Positions 51,056-60,459 of a stretch of DNA of 64,000 nt are shown here, piece after piece; position 1 is the first letter of the stretch, and each line of letters begins with the position of its first letter. The position numbers were made by a program, and so were the translations under genes. The DNA is from Pseudomonas reidholzensis (GTDB lineage: Bacteria; Pseudomonadota; Gammaproteobacteria; Pseudomonadales; Pseudomonadaceae): positions 1 through 64,000 of the forward strand of contig NZ_UNOZ01000019.1 of NCBI RefSeq assembly GCF_900536025.1, read 5' to 3'. Under the pieces are notes generated by a model. That model worked only from the letters and a program-made list of their open reading frames with translations. It did no database searches and was not told the origin of the DNA.

Positions 51056-52318
51056 CTAGAAATTGACCGTATAGCGCACGATGAAGCGGTTTTCGTTGGC
51101 GCTGTCGGCATACGTGGAGCGGTTGGTCGAGTTGCGCCACTGCACTGCCAGGTTTTTTAGCGGGCCGCTCTGAATCACATAGGCGATGTCGCTGACCCGC
51201 TCCCATTCCTTGCCCTGTCGATCGTCCGCGCGCAGGCCGGCCGCCTGGCGCGTGGTCAGCAGTGTAGGGTCGACATCATCGCCTTTGACGTACCTCAGGG
51301 TCAGCGTCAGCCCGGGTACACCCAAGGCGGCGAAATCGTAGTCGTAGCGGGCGAACCAGACGCGTTCGTTGGGCGCGGTGAAGGTACTCACCAGCGACTC
51401 GCCAAACAGATAGGTGTCGGCGCCGTTGACGACCGCGAACGGTGTATCGCCCCAGGCTTTCTGGTAGCCACCACCCAGGGTGTGGCCCTTCAGGCTATAG
51501 GCGAAATAGCTGCTCAAGGTGCGGTTGTCCACCTCTCCCAACGCTTCGTCGCCTGTCTCGCTGGCATCGAACAGGCGCACATCGGCAAGCAGCGCACCGC
51601 TCGACAGCGGTTGATTGAGCTTCAGGCCGGCGTAGTGGGTGCGGTACAGGTCGGCGAGCTGGGCAACGTGGTAACTCACGGTAAGGGTCGGCAGTAGCTT
51701 GTAGTCGAACGCCAGGTAGTCGAAATGATCGGCTTCGACCGCGCGATAGCCAAAGGTCGTCAGCGATTCGAAATCGGTCGAGTTGCGCTGTTTCACCGCG
51801 TTGACCCGCAGTGCCGAAACGCTCAGTGAATCGACATCGTTGGACACCAGCGAACCGCCGCGGAACACTTGCGGCAGCAAGCGGCTGTTGTTGCTCCACA
51901 ACAACGGCATCAAGGGGCTGATGCCACCCAGGCGAAGTTCGCTCTTGCCCAGGCGCGCCTTGGCGGTGAGGGTGAACTTGCCGTACTGGTCCTCGACGTT
52001 ACGCTCGGAGTCGAACGCCAGCAGGCCAGAGCCTGTGCGGTCAGGGCTCGAGTCGAGCTTGACCCCCAGCAGGCCCTGCGCATCGACGCCAAAGCCCAGC
52101 GTGCCCTCGGTAAAACCCGACTGCAGGTTGAGAATGAAACCCTGCGCCCATTCGTCCCGCTTCGACTGGGCGGCACCCTCGTTTCGGAAGTCGCGGTTGT
52201 AGTAGAAGTTCCTCAATTCCAGGCTCGCCTTGGCATCAGCGACAAAGTCTGCGCAGGCGTAGGGGGCTGAAGTCAGTGCCGCCAGTGGCAGCAGGAGGCG
52301 GGCGGGATAGTTCGTCAT
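51056..52318 (-). CDS. OprD-family outer-membrane porin
   Basis: A 420-residue porin with a short signal ([20 protein letters not shown]). OprD features are [31 protein letters not shown] and [23 protein letters not shown], and the C-terminus FIVRYTVNF ends in phenylalanine. ATG 52318 has AAGG upstream. On the same strand as the acyl-CoA ligase, nitroreductase and AAHS transporter genes, so it probably admits the organic acid those genes use. Confidence 0.92.
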   Translation of the reverse strand: MTNYPARLLLPLAALTSAPYACADFVADAKASLELRNFYYNRDFRNEGAAQSKRDEWAQGFILNLQSGFTEGTLGFGVDAQGLLGVKLDSSPDRTGSGLLAFDSERNVEDQYGKFTLTAKARLGKSELRLGGISPLMPLLWSNNSRLLPQVFRGGSLVSNDVDSLSVSALRVNAVKQRNSTDFESLTTFGYRAVEADHFDYLAFDYKLLPTLTVSYHVAQLADLYRTHYAGLKLNQPLSSGALLADVRLFDASETGDEALGEVDNRTLSSYFAYSLKGHTLGGGYQKAWGDTPFAVVNGADTYLFGESLVSTFTAPNERVWFARYDYDFAALGVPGLTLTLRYVKGDDVDPTLLTTRQAAGLRADDRQGKEWERVSDIAYVIQSGPLKNLAVQWRNSTNRSTYADSANENRFIVRYTVNF

Positions 52319-52419
52319 TGCAAGCACCTTTTGTTATTTTTAATGTGCAAGAACGCCTGCTGCCGCAAGGGGCAACATCAGCGGTAACGCTTTGGGGGTC
52401 ACTGGTACGTGGCGGTGGC

Positions 52420-54072
52420 TCAGCCGCTCGAAGCCAGGCGCATGATCGCCTCACGGCTGCCGGCGCGCTGGCGCAGCAGGAACTTCTGGATCTTGCCGGT
52501 GGCCGTCTTCGGCAGTTCGTCGAAGATCACCCGTTGCGGGCACTTGAAGCGGGCCAGGCGTTGTTGGCAGAAGGCGATCAGTTGCGCCTGCGACGGCGCC
52601 TCCACGCCAGGTTTCAGTTCAATGAAGGCACACGGCACTTCACCCCATTTGTCGTCCGGCTGCGCCACCACGGCGGCGTGCAGCACCGCGGGATGGGCAT
52701 GCAGCGCTTCTTCGATTTCGATCGAGGAGATGTTCTCGCCGCCAGAAATGATCACGTCCTTGGTGCGGTCGGTGATCTGGATATAGCCGTTGGGGTGAAC
52801 CACGGCCACATCGCCGGTGTGAAACCAGCCCCCGGCAAAAGCCTGTTCGGTGGCAGACGGGTTTTTCAGGTAACCCATCATCACGGTGTTGCCGCGCAGC
52901 AACAGCTCGCCGGTGGTCTGGCCATCGTGGACTACCGGTTGCAGGGTCTCGGGGTCGGCGACCATCAGGCCTTCGAAGACCGCCCCGCGGGCACCCTGGC
53001 GAACCCGCAGCGCGCACTGCTCGGCCTCCGGCAGGGTGTCCCAGGCGTCTTGCCAGACGCAACTGAGCGGGGTGCCGCAGACTTCGGTGATGCCGTATAC
53101 ATGGTCGACATCGAAGCCCTGTGCGAGTACGGCCTGCAGTACCGCGGCCGGCGGTGGGGAGCCTGCGGTCAGCACCCGCACGGGCTTCGCCAGTGCGGCG
53201 CGGCCGGTACTGTTGGCGATCATCGCCATGACGATCGGCGCGGCGCAGAAGTGGTCGACAGCCTGCGTGTCGATGGCCTCGAACACCGTTTCAGCAGACA
53301 CCTTGCGCAGGCACACGTGGGTGCCGGCGGCCGCGGTGATCGCCCAGGTGAAGCACCAGCCGTTGGCATGGAACATCGGCAGGGTCCACAAGTAGCGCGG
53401 CGCGCGGGGCAGCGGCCAGTTGGTCATCTGCAGCAGGCTCATCAGGTAGGTACTGCGATGGCTGGCGACCACGCCCTTGGGGTCACCGGTGGTCCCCGAG
53501 GTGTAGTTCAGCGCGATCGGCTGCCACTCGCTGGCCGGCCAGACGCCGGCAAACTCGGGGTCACCACTCGCCAGCAAGCTTTCGTAATCGGTTTCGCCAA
53601 TGGCCGGGCCCATCGGCGCCAGGTGGTCATCGATATCGATCACCACAGGGCGCTGCTCAAGCAGCTCCAGCGCAGCCGCCGCCAGCTTGGCGAACTCGCG
53701 ATCGACCAACAGCAGCTTGCATTCGCCATGGCGCAGGATGAAGGCCACACCTTCGGCATCCAGGCGATAGTTGACGCAGTTCAATACCGCGCCAGACAGC
53801 GGCACACCGTAGTGCGCTTCGAGCATCGCCGGCGTGTTGGGCGAGAGGATCGACACGGTGTCGCCATTGCCCAGACCTCTGCTGGCCAGTGCCGAGGCCA
53901 GGCGGTAGCAGCGCTCACGGGTTTCGACCCAGCTTCGGCGCAGCTCACCGTGCACCACGGCCTCGCGCTGCGGGTGGACCAGGGCGGCACGGTCCAGGAA
54001 GCCGAGCGGCGTCAGCGCGAGGTGGTTGGCCGGGCTGCGCTCGAGCCCGCTGTCATAGGCACCAGGGTTCAT
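52420..54072 (-). CDS. AMP-dependent acyl-CoA ligase
   Basis: A 550-residue ANL-superfamily enzyme. The ATP/AMP motif YTSGTTGDPKG is at 190-200, GYITEVCG-like VYGITEVCG forms the A5 region, TGDVAVVHPNGYIQITDRTKD is the A7-A8 hinge, and the catalytic lysine is K527 in TGKIQK. The family activates medium-chain, branched or aryl carboxylic acids to CoA thioesters. It overlaps the nitroreductase gene by four bases, and with OprD and the AAHS transporter suggests uptake and activation of one acid. Confidence 0.9.
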   Translation of the reverse strand: MNPGAYDSGLERSPANHLALTPLGFLDRAALVHPQREAVVHGELRRSWVETRERCYRLASALASRGLGNGDTVSILSPNTPAMLEAHYGVPLSGAVLNCVNYRLDAEGVAFILRHGECKLLLVDREFAKLAAAALELLEQRPVVIDIDDHLAPMGPAIGETDYESLLASGDPEFAGVWPASEWQPIALNYTSGTTGDPKGVVASHRSTYLMSLLQMTNWPLPRAPRYLWTLPMFHANGWCFTWAITAAAGTHVCLRKVSAETVFEAIDTQAVDHFCAAPIVMAMIANSTGRAALAKPVRVLTAGSPPPAAVLQAVLAQGFDVDHVYGITEVCGTPLSCVWQDAWDTLPEAEQCALRVRQGARGAVFEGLMVADPETLQPVVHDGQTTGELLLRGNTVMMGYLKNPSATEQAFAGGWFHTGDVAVVHPNGYIQITDRTKDVIISGGENISSIEIEEALHAHPAVLHAAVVAQPDDKWGEVPCAFIELKPGVEAPSQAQLIAFCQQRLARFKCPQRVIFDELPKTATGKIQKFLLRQRAGSREAIMRLASSG

Positions 54073-54809
54073 GGGGTTGTCTCCTTGTTATTGTGATGAA
54101 AAATGGTGAATGCGCTGACCGGTTCGCGGTCGGTGACCAGGCTGTTCTCGATGCGGCTTTCGTCGGCGTAGCCCAGGCTCATGCCACACACCAGCATCTG
54201 CTCGGGGGGGATCTCCAGCACTTCGGTGATCACCTCGTGGTACTTGAGGAACGCCGCCTGCGGGCAGGTGTGCAAGCCTCTGCCGCGCGCCGCCACCATC
54301 ACGCTCTGCAAGAACATGCCGTAATCGAGCAGGCTGCCTTCCTGGAGGACCCGATCGATGGTGAAGATCAGGCCGACCGGCGCATCGAAAAAGCGGTAGT
54401 TGCGCGCGTGCTGCCGATGCATCCGCTGCTTGTCGCCCTTGCTGATGCCGAGCAGGCTGTAGAGCTCCCAGCCGACTTGCCGGCGGCGGTCGACGTACGG
54501 CGCCACCCACTCGCGCGGGTAGTACTCGTATGGGTCGGCGAGGTGTTCATTGAGCAGCGGATCGTCGTCGATCGCGGCGATCGCGCTGGACAACCTGGCT
54601 TTCGCGGCACCACTGATGACATGAACGCGCCACGGCTGCATGTTCACGCCGGTCGCACAGAAGCGTGCGACCTCGAGGATCGACTCGATTTCCTCGCGCG
54701 GCACGGCGGTCGGCAGGAACGCGCGGATGCTGCGGCGTGAGGCGATCGCCCAGTCGACCGTCTGCTCCAGTAGAGGCGCCGAGAGGGGTGGTTGCGATAG
54801 GCGGTTCAT
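54069..54809 (-). CDS. Nitroreductase-family flavoprotein
   Basis: A 246-residue FMN protein. The start RRSIRAFLPTAVPREEIESILEVARFCATGVNMQPWRVHVI is the canonical nitroreductase flavin-binding region, and CGMSLGYADE lies near the C-terminus. ATG 54809 is favoured; an ATG two codons upstream is possible. Members reduce nitro groups, quinones or enones. Its fixed place between the transporter and CoA-ligase genes suggests a reductive step on the same substrate. Confidence 0.88.
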   Translation of the reverse strand: MNRLSQPPLSAPLLEQTVDWAIASRRSIRAFLPTAVPREEIESILEVARFCATGVNMQPWRVHVISGAAKARLSSAIAAIDDDPLLNEHLADPYEYYPREWVAPYVDRRRQVGWELYSLLGISKGDKQRMHRQHARNYRFFDAPVGLIFTIDRVLQEGSLLDYGMFLQSVMVAARGRGLHTCPQAAFLKYHEVITEVLEIPPEQMLVCGMSLGYADESRIENSLVTDREPVSAFTIFHHNNKETTP

Positions 54810-54868
54810 AGTCATCTCTTGCAGGTTCGTGGGTGAGTGGCATGCGCAGGCAGGCTGCGGCTGCAGGC

Positions 54869-56209
54869 TCAACGCGCGGCCATTGCAGCCTTTGCCTGGG
54901 CGGAGTCGGAGCGCGATTGGTTGATCAGGGTGACGGCCGCGGCGCCGATCAGGCCGGCCAGGCTGATGGCCATGAAGTTCTGCTCCAGTGGCAGGCTCAA
55001 GGACACCAGCCAGCCGATCAGCACCGGTGCGACGATCGCGCCGATCCGGCCAACCCCGGAGGCAAAGCCGACGCCCGCTGAGCGCAGGGTCGAGGGGTAG
55101 AAGTCGCCGGCGTAGGCATAGGCCAGCAGTTGCGTGCCCAGGGTCGAGGCGCCGACCACGAACACCACCGCGAACAGCAAGCTGGTCGAGCGCGTGTAGC
55201 CGAGCAGCGTCAGGGCGATGGCACCGACCAGGTAGAAGCACACCAGCACATGCTTGATGTTGAACTTGTCACTCAACCAGCCACCGCCGAGGGCGCCGAC
55301 GATGGCCCCGACGTTGAACACGATGACGAAGTTGAGTGCCGAGCCCAGGCTGAACCCGGCCATCGCCATCAGCTTGGTCAGCCAGGAATTGAGCGCATAG
55401 ACCATGAACAGGCCGGTCATGAAGGCCGCCCAGATCATCACCGTGCTGAAGCCACGCCCGTCCTTGAACAGGTTGCGCACCGGCGTGTCCTGTTTGCCGA
55501 GGACCGCAGGGTTGCCGACCATGGTGCTCTGCTCGCTGATGGCCAGGTCCGGCTGAAGTTGCCGGGCGATGTCGCGCAGTTGGTCCTGGCGGCCATTTTT
55601 CAGCAGGTAGCCAATCGAGTCGGGCATGCTCTTGAGGATGAACGGAATCAGCAGCACCGGCAGCGCGGCGATATAGAACACCCACTGCCAGCCGTGGCTT
55701 TCGATCAGTTGCTTGGCCGTCAGGGCAACCAGGATGCCCCCCACCGAGTAGCCGGCAAACACTAGGGTCACCAGGCGGGTGCGCAGTTTCAGCGGGGCGA
55801 ACTCACCCATCTGCGCGGTGCACACCGGCAGTACACCGCCAATCCCCAGGCCGGCGATGAAGCGCATGATGCTGAAACTCACCGGGTCGTTGGTCAGCCC
55901 CGCCGCGGCGGTAAACAGGCTGAACAGCGCAACACAGATCGCGATCATTTTCGGCCGACCGATACGGTCTGCCAGGGTGCCGAGGAAAATCGCCCCGAGC
56001 ATCGTCCCGAACAGCGCGGAGCCTGCCATGATGCCGGCGCTGGTCGGGTCGATGTTCATGTCTTTCATGATGGCCGGCAGGGCCGCGCCGACCACCGCCA
56101 GGTCGTAGCCGTCGATCACCAGGATCAGCACGCACCAGAACAGAATCAGCCTGTGGAAGCGGTTGAAGCGTGACTCGGCTGCCAACGCATAGACGTTCAC
56201 CGGTTGCAT
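54869..56209 (-). CDS. MFS transporter, aromatic acid:H+ symporter (AAHS) type
   Basis: A 446-residue, twelve-helix permease. Helix 1 carries LILVIDGYDLAVVGAALPAIMKDM (the DGYD motif of PcaK/BenK-like AAHS carriers), and the loop 2-3 motif is GTLADRIGRPKMI. ATG 56209 is used; the longer frame lacks a ribosome site. First gene of the minus-strand operon MFS, nitroreductase, acyl-CoA ligase, OprD. A benzoate-like or hydroxycinnamate-like substrate is inferred. Confidence 0.9.
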   Translation of the reverse strand: MQPVNVYALAAESRFNRFHRLILFWCVLILVIDGYDLAVVGAALPAIMKDMNIDPTSAGIMAGSALFGTMLGAIFLGTLADRIGRPKMIAICVALFSLFTAAAGLTNDPVSFSIMRFIAGLGIGGVLPVCTAQMGEFAPLKLRTRLVTLVFAGYSVGGILVALTAKQLIESHGWQWVFYIAALPVLLIPFILKSMPDSIGYLLKNGRQDQLRDIARQLQPDLAISEQSTMVGNPAVLGKQDTPVRNLFKDGRGFSTVMIWAAFMTGLFMVYALNSWLTKLMAMAGFSLGSALNFVIVFNVGAIVGALGGGWLSDKFNIKHVLVCFYLVGAIALTLLGYTRSTSLLFAVVFVVGASTLGTQLLAYAYAGDFYPSTLRSAGVGFASGVGRIGAIVAPVLIGWLVSLSLPLEQNFMAISLAGLIGAAAVTLINQSRSDSAQAKAAMAAR

Positions 56210-56402
56210 AGCGTGTCTCCTTCGATCTTGTTTTTGTTTGTGAAGTGCACTGTGCTCGCCAGGCTGTGCTGGCTGGGCCAATCATAGGAGCAGGCAACGG
56301 CGCAGCCCATGCCCGCAGGCATCGTTGTGCGTGACCGATCTGGGCAGTCTCGAGGCGAGGGGGCAGGGCTGTGCGGGGGCGCGGGGAGAGGAGGGCTTGC
56401 CG

Positions 56403-57428
56403 TCAGAGATCGGCGTCTTCACCCTGGGAACGGCGGTAGGCGCCGGGGCTTACCCCGGTCCATTTCTTGAAGGCACGGTGAAACGCGCTGGTCTCCTGGA
56501 AGCCCGTCTGGGCCGCTACGTCGGTGACCGTCAGGCCGGGCTGGCTGAGCAGGTTGATGGCGATATCGCGACGCAGGTTGTCTTTGAGGCGCTGGTAGCT
56601 GAGGCCTTCGGCCTGCAGACGGCGTTGCAGGGTCGAGTACGACATGCGCAGCGCTGTTGCCAGCGTCTCGAGCTCTGGCCAGGCTTCCGGGCTTTGCCCG
56701 CGCAGGCGCTGGCGGATCCTGGCGCTGATGCTCTCGTCGTTGCGGTACTTGACGAGGATGCTCGCCGGCGACTCTTTCAGGAACGCCGCCAGGGCAAGGG
56801 GCGTCTGGGCCACTTTCAGCTGAAGCACATCACGTGTGAAAAACACCTGCGACAGCGGAGCGTCAAAGCGGATGTTTTCACAAAAGCGCATGCGGTAGTC
56901 GCTGTCATCGTCGGGCTGTGGCGCACGCAGGTCGAGCCGTTGAATCGGGATGCGCCGATTGCCCAGCCAGCACAGCAGGCCATGCACCAGGATCAGCCAG
57001 GTGCCGTAGCAGAACAGCCGGCGCTGCACGCCATGATCATGCAGGACGATGACCGCCGAATCAGCGTCGACCACCAGTTCACCGTAGACGTCATCCAGCG
57101 TGCTGCGAAGAAACGCCAGCATGCGCCGCAGGGCGTGCTCGAGGGTGTCGCAGCCGATCGTCAGCTGGCACATCAGCTTGAAGCTGCCGCGCCGCATCGG
57201 GTGGCTGTCGATGGCAAAGAACTCGTCGTCGAGGGCGTCCGACAGGGCGACCCACAAGCGCGAAAACCCCGCCGCCGACACCCGTGCCTGCGGTGACGCC
57301 AACAGCGCCGGGTCGATGCGCGCCTGGCGCAGTGCCGATGACACATCGACGCCCTTGTGCCGCGCACCCAGCAACGCCTCATGGACCAGCCCGATCGAAG
57401 TGGTGCCCTTGTCTGGTGGCAGTGCCAT
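56403..57428 (-). CDS. AraC-family regulator with an arabinose_bd-type N-terminal domain
   Basis: A 341-residue protein. The N-terminal domain belongs to the PF12625 group common in Pseudomonas (GVDVSSALRQARIDPALLASPQARVSAAGFSRLW), and the C-terminal double HTH includes SYSTLQRRLQAEGLSYQRLKDNLRRDIA and VTDVAAQTGFQETSAFHRAFKKWTGVSPGAYR. It lies on the same strand just upstream of the AAHS operon and is its likely activator. Ligand unknown. Confidence 0.9.
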   Translation of the reverse strand: MALPPDKGTTSIGLVHEALLGARHKGVDVSSALRQARIDPALLASPQARVSAAGFSRLWVALSDALDDEFFAIDSHPMRRGSFKLMCQLTIGCDTLEHALRRMLAFLRSTLDDVYGELVVDADSAVIVLHDHGVQRRLFCYGTWLILVHGLLCWLGNRRIPIQRLDLRAPQPDDDSDYRMRFCENIRFDAPLSQVFFTRDVLQLKVAQTPLALAAFLKESPASILVKYRNDESISARIRQRLRGQSPEAWPELETLATALRMSYSTLQRRLQAEGLSYQRLKDNLRRDIAINLLSQPGLTVTDVAAQTGFQETSAFHRAFKKWTGVSPGAYRRSQGEDADL

Positions 57429-57538
57429 GCATGCTCCATCTTCTGCCTGGGCCCTACGGCACTGGCAACACCAGTGGATTGCGACGGGTGATGCAACAGC
57501 CGACCCGCTGGATCCAGATCGGCTGGTAGTCGACGGCC

Positions 57539-58957
57539 CTAGGCGATCTCATTCGCTTTTAATTTGCTGGAATGTCGACGGTAGGTAAATCCTAACAGGA
57601 TAAACCAGATCGGCATGACCAGAAGTCCGTTGCGCGTGTCGGCCTCAAGCGACAAAAGTACGATCGCAAAGGCGAAAAATGCAAGCGTCGCTAAAACGAG
57701 GGGAGTACCACCTGACATCTTGTACCGCGAAGCTGCATGAAGGTGTGGGGCCCGCGTCCTGTAAGACAGGTAGGAAAGCAGGATCATGGCCCAAACAAAA
57801 ATGAACAGAATCGCTGACATCGTCGAGACCAGGATGAATGCAGTCATGACGTCGGGCACAACAAACAGTGTTGCAAGCCCCAGGCTGATGCACAGCACCG
57901 TGAAGGCCAGGCTCCTCATAGGAGTTGAGCGTTTACTGAGCTGGGTAAAATAAACCGGGGCATTCTTGTCAGTGGCCAGGCCGTACAGGATTCTGCTCGT
58001 GCAGAACAAACCACTGTTGGCGGAGGACATGGCGGCCACCAGCACAATCAGGTTGATCACACCGGCCGCCATGGGTAAGCCCGCGAGGACAAAAAACTGA
58101 ACAAACGGGCTGGAATCCGGGGTGATTTGCGACCACGACGATACGGCGACAATGCAACTCAAGGACAGCAGGTAGAAGACCATAATGCGAACCGGCACGG
58201 CGTTAATCGCTTTGGGCAGATTCTTCTCCGGGTCTTTGGTCTCAGCAGCCGTGGTACCGATCAGTTCAATGCCCGCAAATGAAAACACGGCAATCTGGAA
58301 ACCAGCGAAAAATCCCATCAGCCCGTGCGGCATGAAGACTTCAGTGTCAGTGATGTTACTGAGTGCAGCGGTTACGCCGGTAGAGGATACGTAGGCGATC
58401 GAAATCAGGTAAACGCCTACGGCCAGCAGGGCGACAATCGCCAGAATTTTAGTGAGTGCAAACCAGAACTCCATCTCACCGAATATTTTTACCGAGACGG
58501 CGTTCATCAGAAACAGCAGCCCCAGCATGCCAAAGGCTGGAAGCCAGGGAGAAAGCCCAGGAAACCAGAACTTGGCATACCCGGCCACGACAATACATTC
58601 ACCGACGACCACCACCACCCAGGCGAGCCAGTACGACCAGCCGACGTAGTAACCCGCCACCGGGCCAAGGTAATAAGAGCAAAAGTCGGCAAACGATTTA
58701 TAGTTTAGATTCGAGAGCAGCAGTTCACCCATCGCCCTCATTGTAACGAAAACAAAGAAGCCGATAATGGCATACACCAAAATGATCGAGGTGCCTGCGG
58801 CGCTCAAGGTTTTACCGCTTCCCATGAACAGGCCTACACCAATGGCACCGCCGATCGATATGAGCTGAATGTGCCGGTTGCTGAGTGTTCTCTGGAGGTT
58901 TTTTTCTCCTCCAATGTGTGTATTTTTCCCGTCGGTAATGTCTGGTTCTTTTATCAT
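57539..58957 (-). CDS. Amino acid permease (AAT family, CycA-like)
   Basis: A 472-residue permease with twelve hydrophobic helices. The start LQRTLSNRHIQLISIGGAIGVGLFMGSGKTLSAAG is the amino acid transporter signature; the closest type is D-serine/D-alanine/glycine (CycA) carriers. Base composition is visibly lower in GC than the flanks: 58441-58500 has 26 G+C in 60. It is divergent from an Lrp-type regulator across 200 bp. It probably imports the amino acid that the aminotransferase gene 2.4 kb away handles. Confidence 0.9.
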   Translation of the reverse strand: MIKEPDITDGKNTHIGGEKNLQRTLSNRHIQLISIGGAIGVGLFMGSGKTLSAAGTSIILVYAIIGFFVFVTMRAMGELLLSNLNYKSFADFCSYYLGPVAGYYVGWSYWLAWVVVVVGECIVVAGYAKFWFPGLSPWLPAFGMLGLLFLMNAVSVKIFGEMEFWFALTKILAIVALLAVGVYLISIAYVSSTGVTAALSNITDTEVFMPHGLMGFFAGFQIAVFSFAGIELIGTTAAETKDPEKNLPKAINAVPVRIMVFYLLSLSCIVAVSSWSQITPDSSPFVQFFVLAGLPMAAGVINLIVLVAAMSSANSGLFCTSRILYGLATDKNAPVYFTQLSKRSTPMRSLAFTVLCISLGLATLFVVPDVMTAFILVSTMSAILFIFVWAMILLSYLSYRTRAPHLHAASRYKMSGGTPLVLATLAFFAFAIVLLSLEADTRNGLLVMPIWFILLGFTYRRHSSKLKANEIA

Positions 58958-59157
58958 TTTTGGACACCTTTAACCATGTGGTGGAACACCGTCCCTGGCT
59001 GAAAATCCATCGCGGGTGGCTGTTTGGCCAGTGGCTAAGGTACGTCGCAATGCGTGGTATGGGATTGCGTATCGGTTTCAAAATCGAACGCGTATGGTAT
59101 GGATGTCCAAGAATCAGGGTATTGTTGGTATTGCAAACTACTACTTGTGGAGTGGCT
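58958..59157. promoter_or_regulatory. Divergent permease / Lrp promoter region
   Basis: 200 bp shared by the permease and Lrp starts. AT-rich stretches (GTATTGTTGGTATTGCAAACTAC near 59117) fit Lrp binding. No exact palindrome was pinned down. Confidence 0.45.
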
Positions 59158-59619
59158 ATGAAGGCGCTTGACCAGATTGATCGCAGAATATTGCGAGTAT
59201 TACAACGCGATGGACGCATCCAGAATGTTGAGTTGGCGGAAATGGTCGGGCTGTCAAATTCCCCGTGCTTGCGCCGTGTCAAACTTCTGGAGGATGCGGG
59301 GGTCATCGAAAAATACGTCGCGCTGCTGGATCCGCAAAAGTTGGGCGTGGGATTTACCGTATTTGTGCGAATCTGGCTGACCAGTCAAGATGCCGATACG
59401 GTGGACAACTTCACCGCGGCAATCCAGAATCTACCGGAAGTGGTGGAGTGTCATTTGATGGCGGGAGACTGCGATTTTATTCTGAGGGTAGTGGTTGCTG
59501 ATCTTGCCAGCTACCGAAAGTTCCAAGGCGTGCATTTAGCACGCATCAAGGGCGTGCAGAGCGTGAAGACTGAAATTCCCATGCAAAAGATAAAATTGAC
59601 GTCTGAGTTGCCCATTTGA
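59158..59619 (+). CDS. Lrp/AsnC-family regulator
   Basis: A 153-residue protein. The N-terminal HTH is LRVLQRDGRIQNVELAEMVGLSNSPCLRRVKLLEDAGVI, and the C-terminal RAM/AsnC ligand domain includes VVECHLMAGDCDFILRVVVADLASYRKF. ATG 59158 is used. It is divergent from the permease gene and likely controls it, and perhaps the RraA/decarboxylase/aminotransferase set, in response to an amino acid. Confidence 0.92.
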   Translation: MKALDQIDRRILRVLQRDGRIQNVELAEMVGLSNSPCLRRVKLLEDAGVIEKYVALLDPQKLGVGFTVFVRIWLTSQDADTVDNFTAAIQNLPEVVECHLMAGDCDFILRVVVADLASYRKFQGVHLARIKGVQSVKTEIPMQKIKLTSELPI

Positions 59620-59635
59620 GTTTACGTGTCTGTGA

Positions 59636-59671
59636 ACGCAAGCGCTTCCTGTGATGGGGAAGCACTTGCGT
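59636..59671. terminator. Hairpin between the convergent Lrp and RraA-like genes
   Basis: ACGCAAG(C)GCTTCC pairs with GGAAGC(A)CTTGCGT around an eight-base loop. One internal mismatch. It fits a bidirectional terminator. Confidence 0.65.
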
Positions 59672-59734
59672 GAACAACGCATCAGCGTGGGTGATTACAC
59701 GTCAGGCTTGAGAAACCCGGTTACGGCGTTGGAA

Positions 59735-60442
59735 TTACTCTTCGATCTCTGCGCCGAACTGTCGCAAGTGCTGGCGGAATGAAAGCTCAGGGTCCTGCTC
59801 CCTGGCAGACAAGAAGCTGTCAAATCCTGCTTGCTGCCTGAATGACTGACCCAGCAGCATACGCGACGCTTGATACCGCTCGGTATCACGTATCTTGGTC
59901 GCGACCTCCGCAACCTCCTGGGCGCGTTCGAACGGGATGAAGATCACGCCGTCGTCATCTGCCAGAACGAAATCAGCCGCTGTCACGGTGATATCGCCAC
60001 ACGACGCGCTCAGCAGTGCATCTTCATCCCTGCGTTTCAGTTGCTGGGGCCCGACGGGCAGGCTGCCCAGGCTGAAAACAGGCAATCGAATCGTTCGCAA
60101 TTCTCGGGTATCCCGGTGTAGGCCCCAGATCACAATTCCGGCAATACCCGCCAGCTTTGCTTCGAGCGTGACCAGGTCGCCAATACAGGCTTCGTCCAGG
60201 CGGCCCTCATTGTCGACGATCAGCACATCACCTTTTTCACTCTCAGCGATGGCTTCAAGGAAAACGTCAACGCTGCCAGAGTGGCGGACAGGGCGAACGC
60301 GCCCGACAAAGTGGGTTTCGCTCCACAGCGAACGTAGCTCAGTCGGGGCAAGGCGCACTGGGAGGCCCAGGCGCATGATCGCGTCGGCGACATGCGGCGT
60401 CGTCAAGTCCAGGTACGTGCGTTTAAGCGTGAGGGTATTCAT
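59735..60442 (-). CDS. RraA-like aldolase/decarboxylase family protein
   Basis: A 235-residue member of the RraA / 4-hydroxy-4-methyl-2-oxoglutarate aldolase family. The catalytic Arg-Asp pair is R110-D111 in GLHRDTRELRTIRLPVFS, with GDL at 88-90 as in the metal-dependent pyruvate aldolases. These enzymes cleave 4-hydroxy-2-oxo acids or decarboxylate oxaloacetate. It is the last of three minus-strand genes (aminotransferase, ADC-like, RraA-like). A C-terminal extension of about 30 residues is longer than usual. Confidence 0.88.
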   Translation of the reverse strand: MNTLTLKRTYLDLTTPHVADAIMRLGLPVRLAPTELRSLWSETHFVGRVRPVRHSGSVDVFLEAIAESEKGDVLIVDNEGRLDEACIGDLVTLEAKLAGIAGIVIWGLHRDTRELRTIRLPVFSLGSLPVGPQQLKRRDEDALLSASCGDITVTAADFVLADDDGVIFIPFERAQEVAEVATKIRDTERYQASRMLLGQSFRQQAGFDSFLSAREQDPELSFRQHLRQFGAEIEE

Positions 60443-60459
60443 AGAGGCTCCGCAACGTT

